Part shown: positions 25,721-33,884 of the stretch, piece by piece | How positions within the stretch are numbered: the first letter of the stretch is position 1 | Layout of the letters: each line of letters begins with the position of its first letter | NCBI RefSeq assembly: GCF_040675875.1 | Contig: NZ_JBEGII010000001.1 | Location: 2,790,001-2,854,000, forward strand | DNA: 64,000 bases | Direction of reading: 5' to 3' | Origin: Microbacterium sp. LWO12-1.2 | GTDB lineage: Bacteria; Actinomycetota; Actinomycetes; Actinomycetales; Microbacteriaceae | The notes under the pieces: generated by a model | Databases searched by the model: none | Seen by the model: the letters and a program-made list of their open reading frames with translations, nothing else | What the model was told of the DNA's origin: nothing | Program-made: the position numbers and the translations under genes

Positions 25721-26622
25721 CCATCACCGGAACCACCGTCACGGAGACGCGACGTCTCACCGTCCCCGACCTGGCCAAGGCGCCTCGCCCGAAGCGGAAG
25801 CTGACGGTGGGCGGCGTGGTGCGCGTCGTCGGACTGGGCCTCTGGCTCGTGATCACGCTCTTCCCGCTGTACTGGATCGCGTTGACCTCGATCAAGTCGC
25901 CCGGCACGATCAACCGGTTCCCGATCGAGTACTGGCCCAGCGAACCCTCGCTCGAGAACTACATCAGCCTGTTCCAGAAGAGCTCGTTCGGGGTCTTCCT
26001 CGGCAACTCGGCGCTGGTGGCGATCATCGCGGGCGCGGTGGCGACGCTGATCGCCCTGCTGAGCGCCTACGTGATCGCCCGCTTCGAGTTCCGCGGCAAG
26101 GGCGCGGTGCTGATCGCCTTCCTGCTGACGCAGATGATCCCGGCGTTCATCGCGCTCGGACCGCTGTACTCGATGATGACCGACCTCGGACTCGTCGACA
26201 CCAAGCCCGGATTGATCCTGGTCTACATCGCGGTATGCATCCCGTTCTCGACCGTGATGCTGCGGGGCTTCTTCGAGAATGTGCCCGACGCGCTGGAGGA
26301 GGCGGCGATGATCGACGGATGCTCCCGCCTGGGCGCGCTGTTCCGGGTGCTGGTGCCGGTCATGACCCCGGGCATCATCGCGGCGTTCATCTTCAACTTC
26401 GTCAACTGCTGGAACGAGCTGTTCCTGTCGGTTGTGCTGATGAACACCGATGCGAACCGCACCGTGCCGTCGGCCCTGAACGGCTTCATCTCGACGTTCA
26501 ACATCGACTGGGGCTCCATGAGCGCCGCCGCGGTGCTGACGATCCTGCCGACCATGGTGATGTTCGCACTCGCGAGCCGCTGGATCGTGCAGGGCCTGAC
26601 CGCCGGCGCCGTGAAGGAGTAG
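25717..26622 (+). CDS. ABC importer permease 2 (MalG/UgpE-type)
   Basis: 301 residues from the ATG at 25717, which overlaps the previous stop. About six membrane helices are preceded by a charged N-terminus. The EAA loop reads PDALEEAAMIDGCSRLGALFRVLVPVMTPG. It ends the operon; a strong inverted repeat follows at 26660-26699. Confidence 0.93.
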   Translation: MTITGTTVTETRRLTVPDLAKAPRPKRKLTVGGVVRVVGLGLWLVITLFPLYWIALTSIKSPGTINRFPIEYWPSEPSLENYISLFQKSSFGVFLGNSALVAIIAGAVATLIALLSAYVIARFEFRGKGAVLIAFLLTQMIPAFIALGPLYSMMTDLGLVDTKPGLILVYIAVCIPFSTVMLRGFFENVPDALEEAAMIDGCSRLGALFRVLVPVMTPGIIAAFIFNFVNCWNELFLSVVLMNTDANRTVPSALNGFISTFNIDWGSMSAAAVLTILPTMVMFALASRWIVQGLTAGAVKE

Positions 26623-26659
26623 CTCGTCGGCATCTTCCACCGAGACCCACCGAAACGCC

Positions 26660-26699
26660 CGAGACCCACCCCCACCTACGTCGGCGGGGGTGGGTCTCG
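26660..26699. terminator. Strong GC-rich hairpin between convergent genes
   Basis: CGAGACCCACCCCC (26660-26673) pairs perfectly with GGGGGTGGGTCTCG (26686-26699) around a 12-base loop. No T-run follows, as is common for high-GC actinobacterial terminators. A direct copy of CGAGACCCACC precedes it at 26641. Confidence 0.75.
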
Positions 26700-26742
26700 G
26701 CGTTGACGAGGAGTCTCGGCGCGCGGTGGCGGCAGCGAGGCC

Positions 26743-27756
26743 TCAGACCAGGCGCTTCTTCGGCGAGGTCGAGTACGTCGCCTCGGCGTCGCGGTTCACC
26801 GTGTCACCCAGTGCCGTGTCGATCGCGGCCATGGTGTCGGCGTCGAGCTTCACGCCCGAGGCCTTGACCGTCTCGGCGAGCTGCTCGGGACGGGATGCTC
26901 CGACCAGCGCCGCGGCGACGTTCGGGTTCTGCAGCACCCACGCGATCGCGAGCTGCGGCATCGACAGGCCCGCCTCGTCGGCGATCGGCTTGAGGCGCTG
27001 CACGGCGGTGAGGATGTCATCCTGCAGGAAGCTCTTGATGAAGTCCGCGCCGCTGTGCGGGTCGGTCGCGCGCGAGCCCTCGGGCACCGGCTGGCCGGGG
27101 AGGTACTTGCCGCTGAGCACGCCCTGCGCCATCGGCGACCAGACGATCTGCGAGATGCCGAGCTCCTCGGATGCCGGCACGACCTTGCCCTCGATCACGC
27201 GCCACAGCATCGAGTACTGGGGCTGGTTCGAGATGAGCTGGATGCCGAGCTGCTTCGCGAGCGCATGTCCTTCGCGCAGCTGCTCCGCCGTCCACTCCGA
27301 GACGCCGATGTAGAGCGCCTTGCCCTGGCGGACGATGTCGGCGAAGGCCTGGAACGTCTCCTCGAGCGGGGTCTCGTAGTCGAAGCGGTGCGCCTGGTAC
27401 AGGTCGACGTAGTCGGTGCCGAGACGGGAGAGCGAGCCGTTGATCGACTCGAGGATGTGCTTGCGGCTCAGGCCGGTGTCGTTGGGACCCTTGGCGCCGG
27501 TCGGGAAGTAGACCTTCGTGAAGATCTCGAGGCCTTCGCGACGCTGACCGGCGAGGGCCTTGCCGAGCACGACCTCTGCGGCGGTGTTGGCGTAGGTGTC
27601 GGCGGTGTCGAACGTGGTGATGCCCGCGTCGAGTGCTGCGTGGACCGTCTTGACGGCGGCGTCGTCGCCGACCTGCGAGGCGTGGGTGACCCAGTTGCCG
27701 TACGTGATCTCCGAGACCTTGAGACCGCTGTTACCGAGATAGCGATAGTTGACCAT
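26743..27756 (-). CDS. Aldo/keto reductase (Kv-beta-like)
   Basis: 337 residues. The N-terminus MVNYRYLGNSGLKVSEITYGNW is typical. The catalytic Asp and Tyr are in TFDTADTYANTAAE, Lys in EIFTKVYFP and His in YQAHRFDY. The C-terminal ALVGASRPEQLAETVKA binds NADP. It resembles the AKR6/AKR14 (YghZ/Kv-beta) branch reducing small aldehydes, such as methylglyoxal. It stands alone, and its substrate is not indicated by the neighbours. Confidence 0.9.
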   Translation of the reverse strand: MVNYRYLGNSGLKVSEITYGNWVTHASQVGDDAAVKTVHAALDAGITTFDTADTYANTAAEVVLGKALAGQRREGLEIFTKVYFPTGAKGPNDTGLSRKHILESINGSLSRLGTDYVDLYQAHRFDYETPLEETFQAFADIVRQGKALYIGVSEWTAEQLREGHALAKQLGIQLISNQPQYSMLWRVIEGKVVPASEELGISQIVWSPMAQGVLSGKYLPGQPVPEGSRATDPHSGADFIKSFLQDDILTAVQRLKPIADEAGLSMPQLAIAWVLQNPNVAAALVGASRPEQLAETVKASGVKLDADTMAAIDTALGDTVNRDAEATYSTSPKKRLV

Positions 27757-27916
27757 GCTCCAACGCTAGTCGGTGCCACGGACACCCAGGCCGGAATCCG
27801 TGACCGGTCTCAGGCGTCGGCGAGGGCGGGGTCCGATCGACGCGCGGCCACGACGGCGCCCGCGACCCACGCGGTCTGTCGACGTCTACTCATGCCGACA
27901 CCCTAGGCACGCTCAC
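27757..27916. other. Gene-free gap upstream of the aldo/keto reductase
   Basis: This stretch should hold the promoter of the reductase gene. I could find no convincing small gene; short frames here lack ribosome sites and family resemblance. The 58-bp repeat copy 2 begins at its right edge. Confidence 0.5.
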
Positions 27917-27974
27917 TGAGAGGTCACGACACGCCGCGCCCCGCGCTTCCGGCACGGCGCGTCTTGACCCCTCA
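27917..27974. repeat. 58-bp palindromic extragenic repeat, copy 2
   Basis: Arms TGAGAGGTCACGACACGCCG (27917-27936) and CGGCGCGTCTTGACCCCTCA (27955-27974) are largely complementary. The final TCA is also the stop codon of the MocR gene, so the element directly abuts its coding end. It probably doubles as terminator. Confidence 0.75.
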
Positions 27975-29462
27975 GGAGATGGAGTCCCGGTACTCGCGCC
28001 ACGCGGCGCCGAGCCGCCGGATGCCCGCGGTGAGCACGTCGTCCGGAGCCGTGAACGGAATGCGGATGTGGTCGTCGGGCGACACGGATGCCGCGAACGC
28101 CGCACTCCCCGCGATCGAGACGCCGTGCGTCGCCGCGACCCGCACGAGCGCCGCCGATGAGCCGACCGGCAGGGCGACCCACAGCGACAGCCCGCCGCGC
28201 GGAGCGTCGTAGCGCCAGTCGGGAAGGTGCTCGGACATCAGCTGCTCGAGCAGCCGCAGCCGCTCCTGGTGGACCCGGCTGTTCTCGCGCCGCAGCTCGT
28301 CGGCGTGCGCGATGAGGTCGAGGGCGATCAGCTGGCCCGGCACGCTCGTGGACTGGTCGGCGAGCTGCCGGGCGGCGCGCAGACGCCGCACGAGCACGGG
28401 GTCGGCGCGCAGCCATCCGATCCGCAGTCCCGCCCACGCCCACTTCGACACGGACTCCACCACGATCACCGGAGCATCCGCCCGTTCGGCGGCGAGAGTG
28501 GGCGGCACCACACCGTCGAAGGAGATGCCCGCGACCACCCGATCCTCGATCACCGGCACCCCGTATCGTGCGGCGAGCGTGGCGAGACGGTGCCGCGCGG
28601 CAGCGGGCAGGCGTGTGCCGGTGGGGTTCTGATGGTGCGGGTTGACCGCGATGAGCACGGGGCGCAGACGCGCGATGGCGACTTCGAGCGCCTCGACGTC
28701 CATGCCGTCCTCCCCCATCGGGATGCCGTGCACGGTGCCGCCGCGCAACCCGACCGAGTCAGTGACACCGGGCCAGGTGACCTCCTCGGCGAGCACGACA
28801 TCCCCCGGGCCGACCAGCGCGTTGACCACGAGGCTGATCGCCTGCTGCGCGCCGTGGGTCACCAGGATCTGCTCCGGCGTGGTCGGGGTGCCCTCGGCGC
28901 GGTACATGTCGGCGATCAGCTCCCGCAGCACGGGGAGCCCGGCCGGGTCGGTCTCGGGCAGCAGCGCCAGGTCGAGGCGGGGCTGATGGTCGCGGATCAG
29001 CTGCACCGCGAGTGCGGGGATCTGCGGCACCGTGCGCAGCAGGTCGATCGCGTTGGGCAGGGCCGAGAACAGCGCCTCGCCTCGGCCGGGGCGCTGCGCG
29101 GACGATGCGGGTGCCGCGGTGCCGGCGATGCGGGTGCCGCTCCCCTGGCGCCGTTCGACCAATCCGTTCTCGGCGAGGTCGGTGTAGGCGGCGACCACGG
29201 TGCCGCGCGAGACCGAGCTCGCCGCGGCGAGTGCCCGTTCGGCGGGCAGGCGGTCTCCCGGGCGCAGCTCGCCTCCGGCGATGAGATCGGCGATCCCGCG
29301 CGACAGCCTCGCCGCGAGCGTGCCGTCGCCGTGCGTCCAGCGTCCGAGGCGCGCCGACAGCCCTTCCGAGGACACCTCACCCGACCGCACAAGCGTGGGC
29401 GGTGCGTTCGTGGCCGATCCATGGTCCACTGGCGCAACATTGGCCCTGTCATCGGTGGTCAT
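27972..29462 (-). CDS. MocR/PdxR-family GntR-aminotransferase regulator
   Basis: About 496 residues from the ATG at 29462; a longer reading to 29543 would cross the candidate operators. The N-terminal winged helix is LSRGIADLIAGGELRPGDRLPAER then SVSRGTVVAAYTDL. The C-terminal class I aminotransferase fold has the PLP Lys in VVESVSKWAWAGLRIGWL and Asn in NPHHQNPTG. MocR proteins use PLP or a PLP adduct as effector and usually control a divergent gene. Here the divergent neighbour is a small protein of unknown function. TGGACCA boxes lie around both starts. The stop lies inside repeat copy 2. Confidence 0.9.
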   Translation of the reverse strand: MTTDDRANVAPVDHGSATNAPPTLVRSGEVSSEGLSARLGRWTHGDGTLAARLSRGIADLIAGGELRPGDRLPAERALAAASSVSRGTVVAAYTDLAENGLVERRQGSGTRIAGTAAPASSAQRPGRGEALFSALPNAIDLLRTVPQIPALAVQLIRDHQPRLDLALLPETDPAGLPVLRELIADMYRAEGTPTTPEQILVTHGAQQAISLVVNALVGPGDVVLAEEVTWPGVTDSVGLRGGTVHGIPMGEDGMDVEALEVAIARLRPVLIAVNPHHQNPTGTRLPAAARHRLATLAARYGVPVIEDRVVAGISFDGVVPPTLAAERADAPVIVVESVSKWAWAGLRIGWLRADPVLVRRLRAARQLADQSTSVPGQLIALDLIAHADELRRENSRVHQERLRLLEQLMSEHLPDWRYDAPRGGLSLWVALPVGSSAALVRVAATHGVSIAGSAAFAASVSPDDHIRIPFTAPDDVLTAGIRRLGAAWREYRDSIS

Positions 29463-29544
29463 GAGAACCGATTCTGGACCAATGGACACCATCATCGCCA
29501 CCAAGCCGTCACATCTTGGACCAATCGACCCCGATTGGACCATT
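29422..29544. promoter_or_regulatory. Cluster of TGGACCA boxes at the MocR divergent promoter
   Basis: TGGACCAAT occurs at 29475 and 29517, TGGACCATT at 29536, and the inverse TGGTCCA at 29422. Direct repeats of this kind are known operators of MocR regulators. Some boxes fall inside the first codons of the small divergent gene. Confidence 0.55.
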
Positions 29545-29799
29545 GCCGAGCTCGTCGAATGGCTCAGCGATGACGTCCGTCAGCACGACCGCGCCCTGCA
29601 GCATCCACTGACCCGCATCGAGGCCGCCGTCACCGGGTCGCGTTGGGGAGGCACCCCGTCGACGACCGCGTTGATCCGATCGCTCGTGGACGCGGTCCGC
29701 GCCGACCCCGCGCTTCGCGCGGTCCGGATCCGCAATCTCGACCGGCAGGAACCTCAGGAGACGTCGGCACTGCCCGAGCGGATCCCTCAGCTCGCCTGA
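29482..29799 (+). CDS. Small protein of unknown function divergent from MocR
   Basis: 105 residues from the ATG at 29482 (an in-frame ATG at 29461 is an alternative). I do not recognise it. The sequence is soluble, with no signal or membrane segment. It is acidic in the first half (DPDWTIAELVEWLSDDVRQHD) and basic near VRADPALRAVRIRNLDRQEPQ, probably mostly helical. Third-position GC use looks like that of real genes. The first 20 codons overlap two candidate MocR boxes, so the true start could be later. It ends 17 bases before repeat copy 3. Confidence 0.55.
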   Translation: MDTIIATKPSHLGPIDPDWTIAELVEWLSDDVRQHDRALQHPLTRIEAAVTGSRWGGTPSTTALIRSLVDAVRADPALRAVRIRNLDRQEPQETSALPERIPQLA

Positions 29800-29816
29800 C
29801 CCGCCCGCTACTCCGG

Positions 29817-29874
29817 TGAGGGGTCAAGACACGCCGCGCGTCGAGCATCCGCTGCGGCATGTCTTGACCCCTCA
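29817..29874. repeat. 58-bp palindromic extragenic repeat, copy 3
   Basis: TGAGGGGTCAAGACACGCCG (29817-29836) is mirrored by CGGCATGTCTTGACCCCTCA (29855-29874), with one mismatch in 20 pairs. This is the most perfect copy. It lies between convergent genes. Confidence 0.8.
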
Positions 29875-29895
29875 CGCGCCGAGATACGCCTCGGA

Positions 29896-31506
29896 TCAGA
29901 CCGTGGGCTGGACCAGCTGCTCCTGCTCCTCGAGCGTCTGCGCCTGTGCTCGCTTCTCCGCACGCTCGCGCTCCTGCGCCTCGCGGCGTTCCGCACGCGT
30001 CTGCGGTTCGCCGGAGCCGGCATCCGCCTGCATCTCCTGCGACTGATCTGTCACGATCTTCGCGCGGTCGCGGAAGCCCTCGGCGGTGACCTTGTCGAGC
30101 GCGACCTGCTTGCGGATCGCTGCGGCCTTCTCATACAGGCTCGGGTCTCCGTAGCTCGTGAGCACCTTCACCAGCACGGGCAGCAGCTCGATCATGAAGA
30201 ACAGCGCCGCGATCAGGATGTGCGCCCACAGGATCGTCGGCTCCTTCTCGCTCAGCCGGTTCAGTCCGCTGATCTGACTGAGCAGTCCGATCGCTCCGGC
30301 GTTGCCCTGCGCCACGGCATCCGCTCTGGCGTTGTACGCGGCGAGCGCCTGGTCGTAGGTGTCGCGCGCGGCCGGCAACTGCGCCTTCGCCTGCTCGCGG
30401 TTCTGCGACTCCGAAGAGGTGGTGTTCTCCTTGGCAGCGGTGCCGGCCGCGGCCAGCTCCTCGTTGGCGGTACGCAGCTGAGCGGCCAGAGCGTCGTAGG
30501 TCTGCTGCGCTTCGGCCAGCTGGGCCTTCGCGGCGTCAGAGCTCGCGCCCTCGCCGTTCACCCCGGTGCAGCCGGGGACGGTCCCTGCACCTTCTCCGGT
30601 GAGCTCGCACTGGTAGAGCGTGCGGGCCTGGTCGATGACCGCCTGCTGCGCTGTCATCTTCGCGGTGACGTCGTCGACCGTGGCCTGCGCGGCCGACTCG
30701 GTCGCCGACGACGAGTCGGTGCCGGCGACGATGCCGGTCGCCGCCTGGTTCTCCAGCTCGGCGACGCGCGCGGTCGCGGCATCCAGCGCGATCTTCTCGG
30801 GGCCGCTCTCGAGCGCCTCCTGGTCGGACTGCGACTGCGTGATGTTGGTCGAGGCGACCTCGCGCGCGATGTCGTTGTGGAAGATCTGCAGCACCAGCGG
30901 CTCGGCGACCACGAAGCCGATGATCGCGGCCATGATCACTCGAGGGATGGCGAGGCCGATGAGACGCCACACGTTCCTGGTCGAGCTCATGGTCGAGGTC
31001 AGGAAGCGGTCGAGGTTGAAGATGATCAGCGCCCACACGAGCGCGAGCGGCACGGCCAGCCAGACGGCGGCCTGCACCCCGGTGGTGAGGGCGAACAGCA
31101 TCGAGATCGCCGAGACCAGTGCGGTGCCGGCGAGCACGAAGAACATCTGCACGAAGCGCGGCGTCTCGCCGGGCACGCGGTCGAGGATCTCGCCCTCCGC
31201 GCCACCGAGGATCGCCAGTGTCCTGGCGCGGGATCCGGGAGTGCGGGGCTTCCGTACGCGGCGGGCGCGCGGCTGACGCTCCGTGGGCCCCTGAGCCTGT
31301 CGAAGGGCATCCTCCGGCGCGGACCCGTCGGCCGGGGTCACGTCGGAAGGCTCGGAGACGGGAGTCTCGGCGGCCTGATCGTCGGCGCCGGTGGGCTCGA
31401 ACTCACGCAGGAAGTCGAGGTCATCCGTGTCGGCGTTCGGGTCGCTGTCGAGGATGATCCGACCCTGCGAGTCGAAGCGACCCGGTCGGTGGGCGGAATA
31501 GGGCAT
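29896..31506 (-). CDS. DUF4407 membrane protein with coiled-coil periplasmic part
   Basis: 536 residues from the ATG at 31506; starts at 31527 or 31566 are possible because no clear ribosome site is seen. The first ~110 residues are acidic and disordered and include LRQAQG, the translation of the dispersed repeat. Two hydrophobic helices follow (FFVLAGTALVSAISMLFALT, VWLAVPLALVWALIIFNLDRF). A third begins at IGLAIPRVIMAAIIGFVVAEP. Then comes ~200 residues of Ala/Gln/Glu-rich coiled coil with two Cys, and a fourth helix (ILIAALFFMIELLPVLVKVL). The C-terminal tail is rich in Arg, Glu and Gln. This is the DUF4407 layout; the function is unknown. Confidence 0.8.
   Translation of the reverse strand: MPYSAHRPGRFDSQGRIILDSDPNADTDDLDFLREFEPTGADDQAAETPVSEPSDVTPADGSAPEDALRQAQGPTERQPRARRVRKPRTPGSRARTLAILGGAEGEILDRVPGETPRFVQMFFVLAGTALVSAISMLFALTTGVQAAVWLAVPLALVWALIIFNLDRFLTSTMSSTRNVWRLIGLAIPRVIMAAIIGFVVAEPLVLQIFHNDIAREVASTNITQSQSDQEALESGPEKIALDAATARVAELENQAATGIVAGTDSSSATESAAQATVDDVTAKMTAQQAVIDQARTLYQCELTGEGAGTVPGCTGVNGEGASSDAAKAQLAEAQQTYDALAAQLRTANEELAAAGTAAKENTTSSESQNREQAKAQLPAARDTYDQALAAYNARADAVAQGNAGAIGLLSQISGLNRLSEKEPTILWAHILIAALFFMIELLPVLVKVLTSYGDPSLYEKAAAIRKQVALDKVTAEGFRDRAKIVTDQSQEMQADAGSGEPQTRAERREAQERERAEKRAQAQTLEEQEQLVQPTV
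31289..31307 (+). repeat. Dispersed CCTGAGCCTGTCGAAGG repeat, copy C, inside the DUF4407 gene
   Basis: CCCTGAGCCTGTCGAAGGG is inserted in the disordered N-terminal region of the DUF4407 protein and is read on the minus strand as LRQAQG. The reading frame is kept. Confidence 0.75.
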
Positions 31507-31600
31507 CAGACCAATGTAGGGAGGCATCCCTGTGCATCCGTTGGAAGAGTCCTGCGAACCATTCACAGGAATGGGTCGTTCCCTTCGGCGCCCGGGCGGC

Positions 31601-32167
31601 TCAGCCCAGCAGACGATCCACGGTCGAGGCGTGCGCCGCGAGGGCGTCGTCGAGCGTGAAGTGGCCGGCGGCGGCCAGCGTGCCCAGCCCGTGGATCAGC
31701 CCCCAGAGCGAGACGACGTCGCCGGGGCGGTCGAGCCCTGCGGCGATGGCTCCCTCGGCGAGAGCCGCCTCGAGTCCGTCGATCAGCGGCGCCATGGTCG
31801 CGGTCGGCGATCCGGGAACGCACACGGTCGGGTCGTAGACGGCGTCGAAGGCGTGCGGATGCTCGACGGCGAAGCGGATGTAGGCGGAGCCCCCCTCGAT
31901 CAGCAGCTCCCTGGGCGTCTCGGCCTCGGATGCCGCGGCGCGCACCTGCGCCAGGAGATCGGCCATGCTGCGCTCCGCGATCGCCTTGAGCAGACCCAGT
32001 CGATCGGCGAAGTGGTGGTACGGCGCATTGTGGCTCACATTCGCAGCTCTGGCGACTTCGCGCAGGCTGATGTCGGCCGCCGGCATCCGCTCCAACAGCT
32101 GCATCGCGGCATCCTCCAGCGCCCTGGCGAGGTCGCCGTGGTGGTAGCCGTCCTTCGAACTTGACAT
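31601..32167 (-). CDS. TetR-family transcriptional regulator
   Basis: 188 residues from the ATG at 32167. The helix-turn-helix is ISLREVARAANVSHNAPYHHFADRLGLLKAI. The C-terminal half is a ligand-binding helical domain (WHG-type, with IRFAVEHPHAFDAVYDP). It is divergent from the flavodoxin-like reductase at 32233, with twin operator-like repeats between them, so it probably represses that gene and itself. The effector may be a quinone or electrophile (inference). Confidence 0.9.
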   Translation of the reverse strand: MSSSKDGYHHGDLARALEDAAMQLLERMPAADISLREVARAANVSHNAPYHHFADRLGLLKAIAERSMADLLAQVRAAASEAETPRELLIEGGSAYIRFAVEHPHAFDAVYDPTVCVPGSPTATMAPLIDGLEAALAEGAIAAGLDRPGDVVSLWGLIHGLGTLAAAGHFTLDDALAAHASTVDRLLG

Positions 32168-32187
32168 GCGCAACATCATCTCCTATC

Positions 32188-32218
32188 TTGACAGTGTCCA
32201 CCTACTTGACAGTGTCCA
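32188..32218. promoter_or_regulatory. Twin TTGACAGTGTCCA operators for the TetR regulator
   Basis: The 13-mer TTGACAGTGTCCA occurs at 32188-32200 and 32206-32218, 18 bp apart. Each contains the inverted repeat GACA-G-TGTC. They fill the 65-base gap between the divergent genes. Confidence 0.7.
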
Positions 32219-32232
32219 GATTGGAACCTCGC

Positions 32233-32793
32233 ATGACCGCTCTCGTGATCGACGGCCACCCCGACTCCCGCTCCCTGACCGCCTCGCTCGCCCAGCGCTA
32301 TGCCGAGGGGCACGGCGATGCCCGCGTGCTCGCGCTCCGGGATCTCGACTTCGATCCGCACCTGCGATTCGGCTACCGCGAGCGGATGACGCTCGAGCCT
32401 GACCTCGTCGACGCCAAGCGCGCGCTCAGCGAGGCCGACACGATCGTGGTCGCGACACCGCTGTGGTGGGGATCGGTGCCCGCGGTGCTGAAGGGCTTCT
32501 TCGACCGCGCTCTGCTCCCCCAGCAGGAGTACCGCTACACGAAGCTCGGCCTGCCGGTCGGGTTGCTGCCCGCCCGGCGCGGACGCCTGCTCCTGCTCGC
32601 CGACACCCCGTGGTTCGCCGCGCCCTTCACCGGCCTGCCCGCACAGACTCACGTCGCCCGCAACACCATGCGTCTGTGCGGCATCCGCTCCGTGCGCACG
32701 CATCGGATGCTGGGCGTCAAGGATGCCGCCGAGCCCACCGTCGCCCGCTGGCTCGACCGCGCCGAACGGCTCGGTGCTGTCGACGCCCGCTGA
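32233..32793 (+). CDS. NAD(P)H-dependent flavodoxin-fold oxidoreductase
   Basis: 186 residues. The N-terminus MTALVIDGHPDSRSLTASLAQ is the FMN/FAD-phosphate loop. TPLWWGSVPAVLKGFFDRAL is the NQO/YwrO/KefF-family signature, and the Trp-Trp pair is typical. Proteins of this type reduce quinones by two electrons. The paired TetR regulator suggests induction by an electrophile or quinone. The ATG at 32233 is 15 bases after the second operator copy, so a bound regulator would also block initiation. Confidence 0.88.
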   Translation: MTALVIDGHPDSRSLTASLAQRYAEGHGDARVLALRDLDFDPHLRFGYRERMTLEPDLVDAKRALSEADTIVVATPLWWGSVPAVLKGFFDRALLPQQEYRYTKLGLPVGLLPARRGRLLLLADTPWFAAPFTGLPAQTHVARNTMRLCGIRSVRTHRMLGVKDAAEPTVARWLDRAERLGAVDAR

Positions 32794-32816
32794 GGCCCTC
32801 TCGCCCCTCTCGCCTC

Positions 32817-33884
32817 TCAGACCCCGATATGCGCGGCCAGCTCGCGGTCGAAGGTCTGCGGCTCGTCGAGGTGCGGGGCGTGCCCGGCCTCGGGGAGCGC
32901 GACTTCGCGGTAGGCGCCACCGGCCGCGGCGTAGCGGTCCAGCACGGCGCGCGTCTGCGTGATCATGGGCTGCGGGGGCGCGATGTCGGCGCCGGGCCAT
33001 CCGGGGATCACGCCGAGCAACCCCAGCTGGTTGAGGTCGAAGAACGACGCATCCGACACGATCGCGTCCTTCTCCCCGCGCACCCAGAGGATCGGAGGCT
33101 TCACGGCGAGATCGACGATGCCCGAGAGGTCGAGGTGCTGCGGGGCCATGGTGTTGAGCACCCCTCGCGTGCCGGCAGCGAAGCCGGGCCAGTTCTCCGA
33201 GGCCACGCCGTCGCCCGGGTAGTTGTCGACACCGGTCTTCGTGGTGAGCATCGACGCCACCCAGGCATCTTCGTTCGCGGCCTGCCGCTCGGGCTGTGCG
33301 ACGTAGGCGGTGCGGTACACGGTACGCGGCGAGGTCTGCTCCTCGGCTGTGGCGTCTCCACTCGCGAGCCGCGCCACGAAGTCCGGGTTTGCGCCGCCAC
33401 CCCCCGTGCCGGCGCCGTCGCCGTCGTTGCGCACACCGTCCGCGCCGTGTGTGCCGCCGAAGCCGTAGGGCGAGACCGGCGATTCGAGCGTGAGCGACAA
33501 CACCCGCTCGGGGGCATCGAGCGCGACCTGCAGCACCACGCCGCCACCCATGCTCCAGCCCACGAGATGCACCGCGTCGAGGCCGAGAGCGTCGAGCACG
33601 GCCCGCACGTCGTCGGCGAAGTCGCGCAGTCCGCGCGTGGCATCGACCGGCTTCGTCTCGCTGTCACCGAACCCGCGCAGATCGATCGCGAGCGCCCGCA
33701 CCCCGGCAGGAAGGGCCAGCATGGTCGGCTGGTAGAAGTGCGACGACGAGACGTTGCCGTGCACGAACACCACGGTCGCGGTCGGCGCCTCCGGGTCGGC
33801 CGCCGGACGCTCCAGCACATTCGCGGTGTACCGGGCGGTCTGGATGCGGTGGGCATCGATGCCATCGAACAGGGCAGCGGTCAT
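32817..33884 (-). CDS. Alpha/beta-hydrolase-fold protein 1
   Basis: 355 residues. The oxyanion region is VVFVHGNVSSSHFYQPTML and the nucleophile elbow is VGWSMGGGVVLQVAL. The acid is probably in WVRGEKDAIVSD, and the catalytic His is in ALPEAGHAPHLDEP. The long cap domain contains a Gly-rich stretch (GDGAGTGGGGANPDF). It is the last gene of a three-gene operon with 3-hydroxybutyrate dehydrogenase; its start overlaps the previous stop (ATGA). It may be an esterase for hydroxybutyrate oligomers or a lactonase, inferred only from the operon. Confidence 0.88.
   Translation of the reverse strand: MTAALFDGIDAHRIQTARYTANVLERPAADPEAPTATVVFVHGNVSSSHFYQPTMLALPAGVRALAIDLRGFGDSETKPVDATRGLRDFADDVRAVLDALGLDAVHLVGWSMGGGVVLQVALDAPERVLSLTLESPVSPYGFGGTHGADGVRNDGDGAGTGGGGANPDFVARLASGDATAEEQTSPRTVYRTAYVAQPERQAANEDAWVASMLTTKTGVDNYPGDGVASENWPGFAAGTRGVLNTMAPQHLDLSGIVDLAVKPPILWVRGEKDAIVSDASFFDLNQLGLLGVIPGWPGADIAPPQPMITQTRAVLDRYAAAGGAYREVALPEAGHAPHLDEPQTFDRELAAHIGV

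Noticed and set aside
27810..27891. Possible tiny minus-strand gene starting MSRRRQTAW
   Set aside because: The frame runs through without a natural stop at the expected place, has no ribosome site and no resemblance to any family.
16235..29874. CRISPR-like array from the repeated 58-bp palindromes
   Set aside because: The copies are kilobases apart with genes between them; there are no regular spacers and no cas genes.
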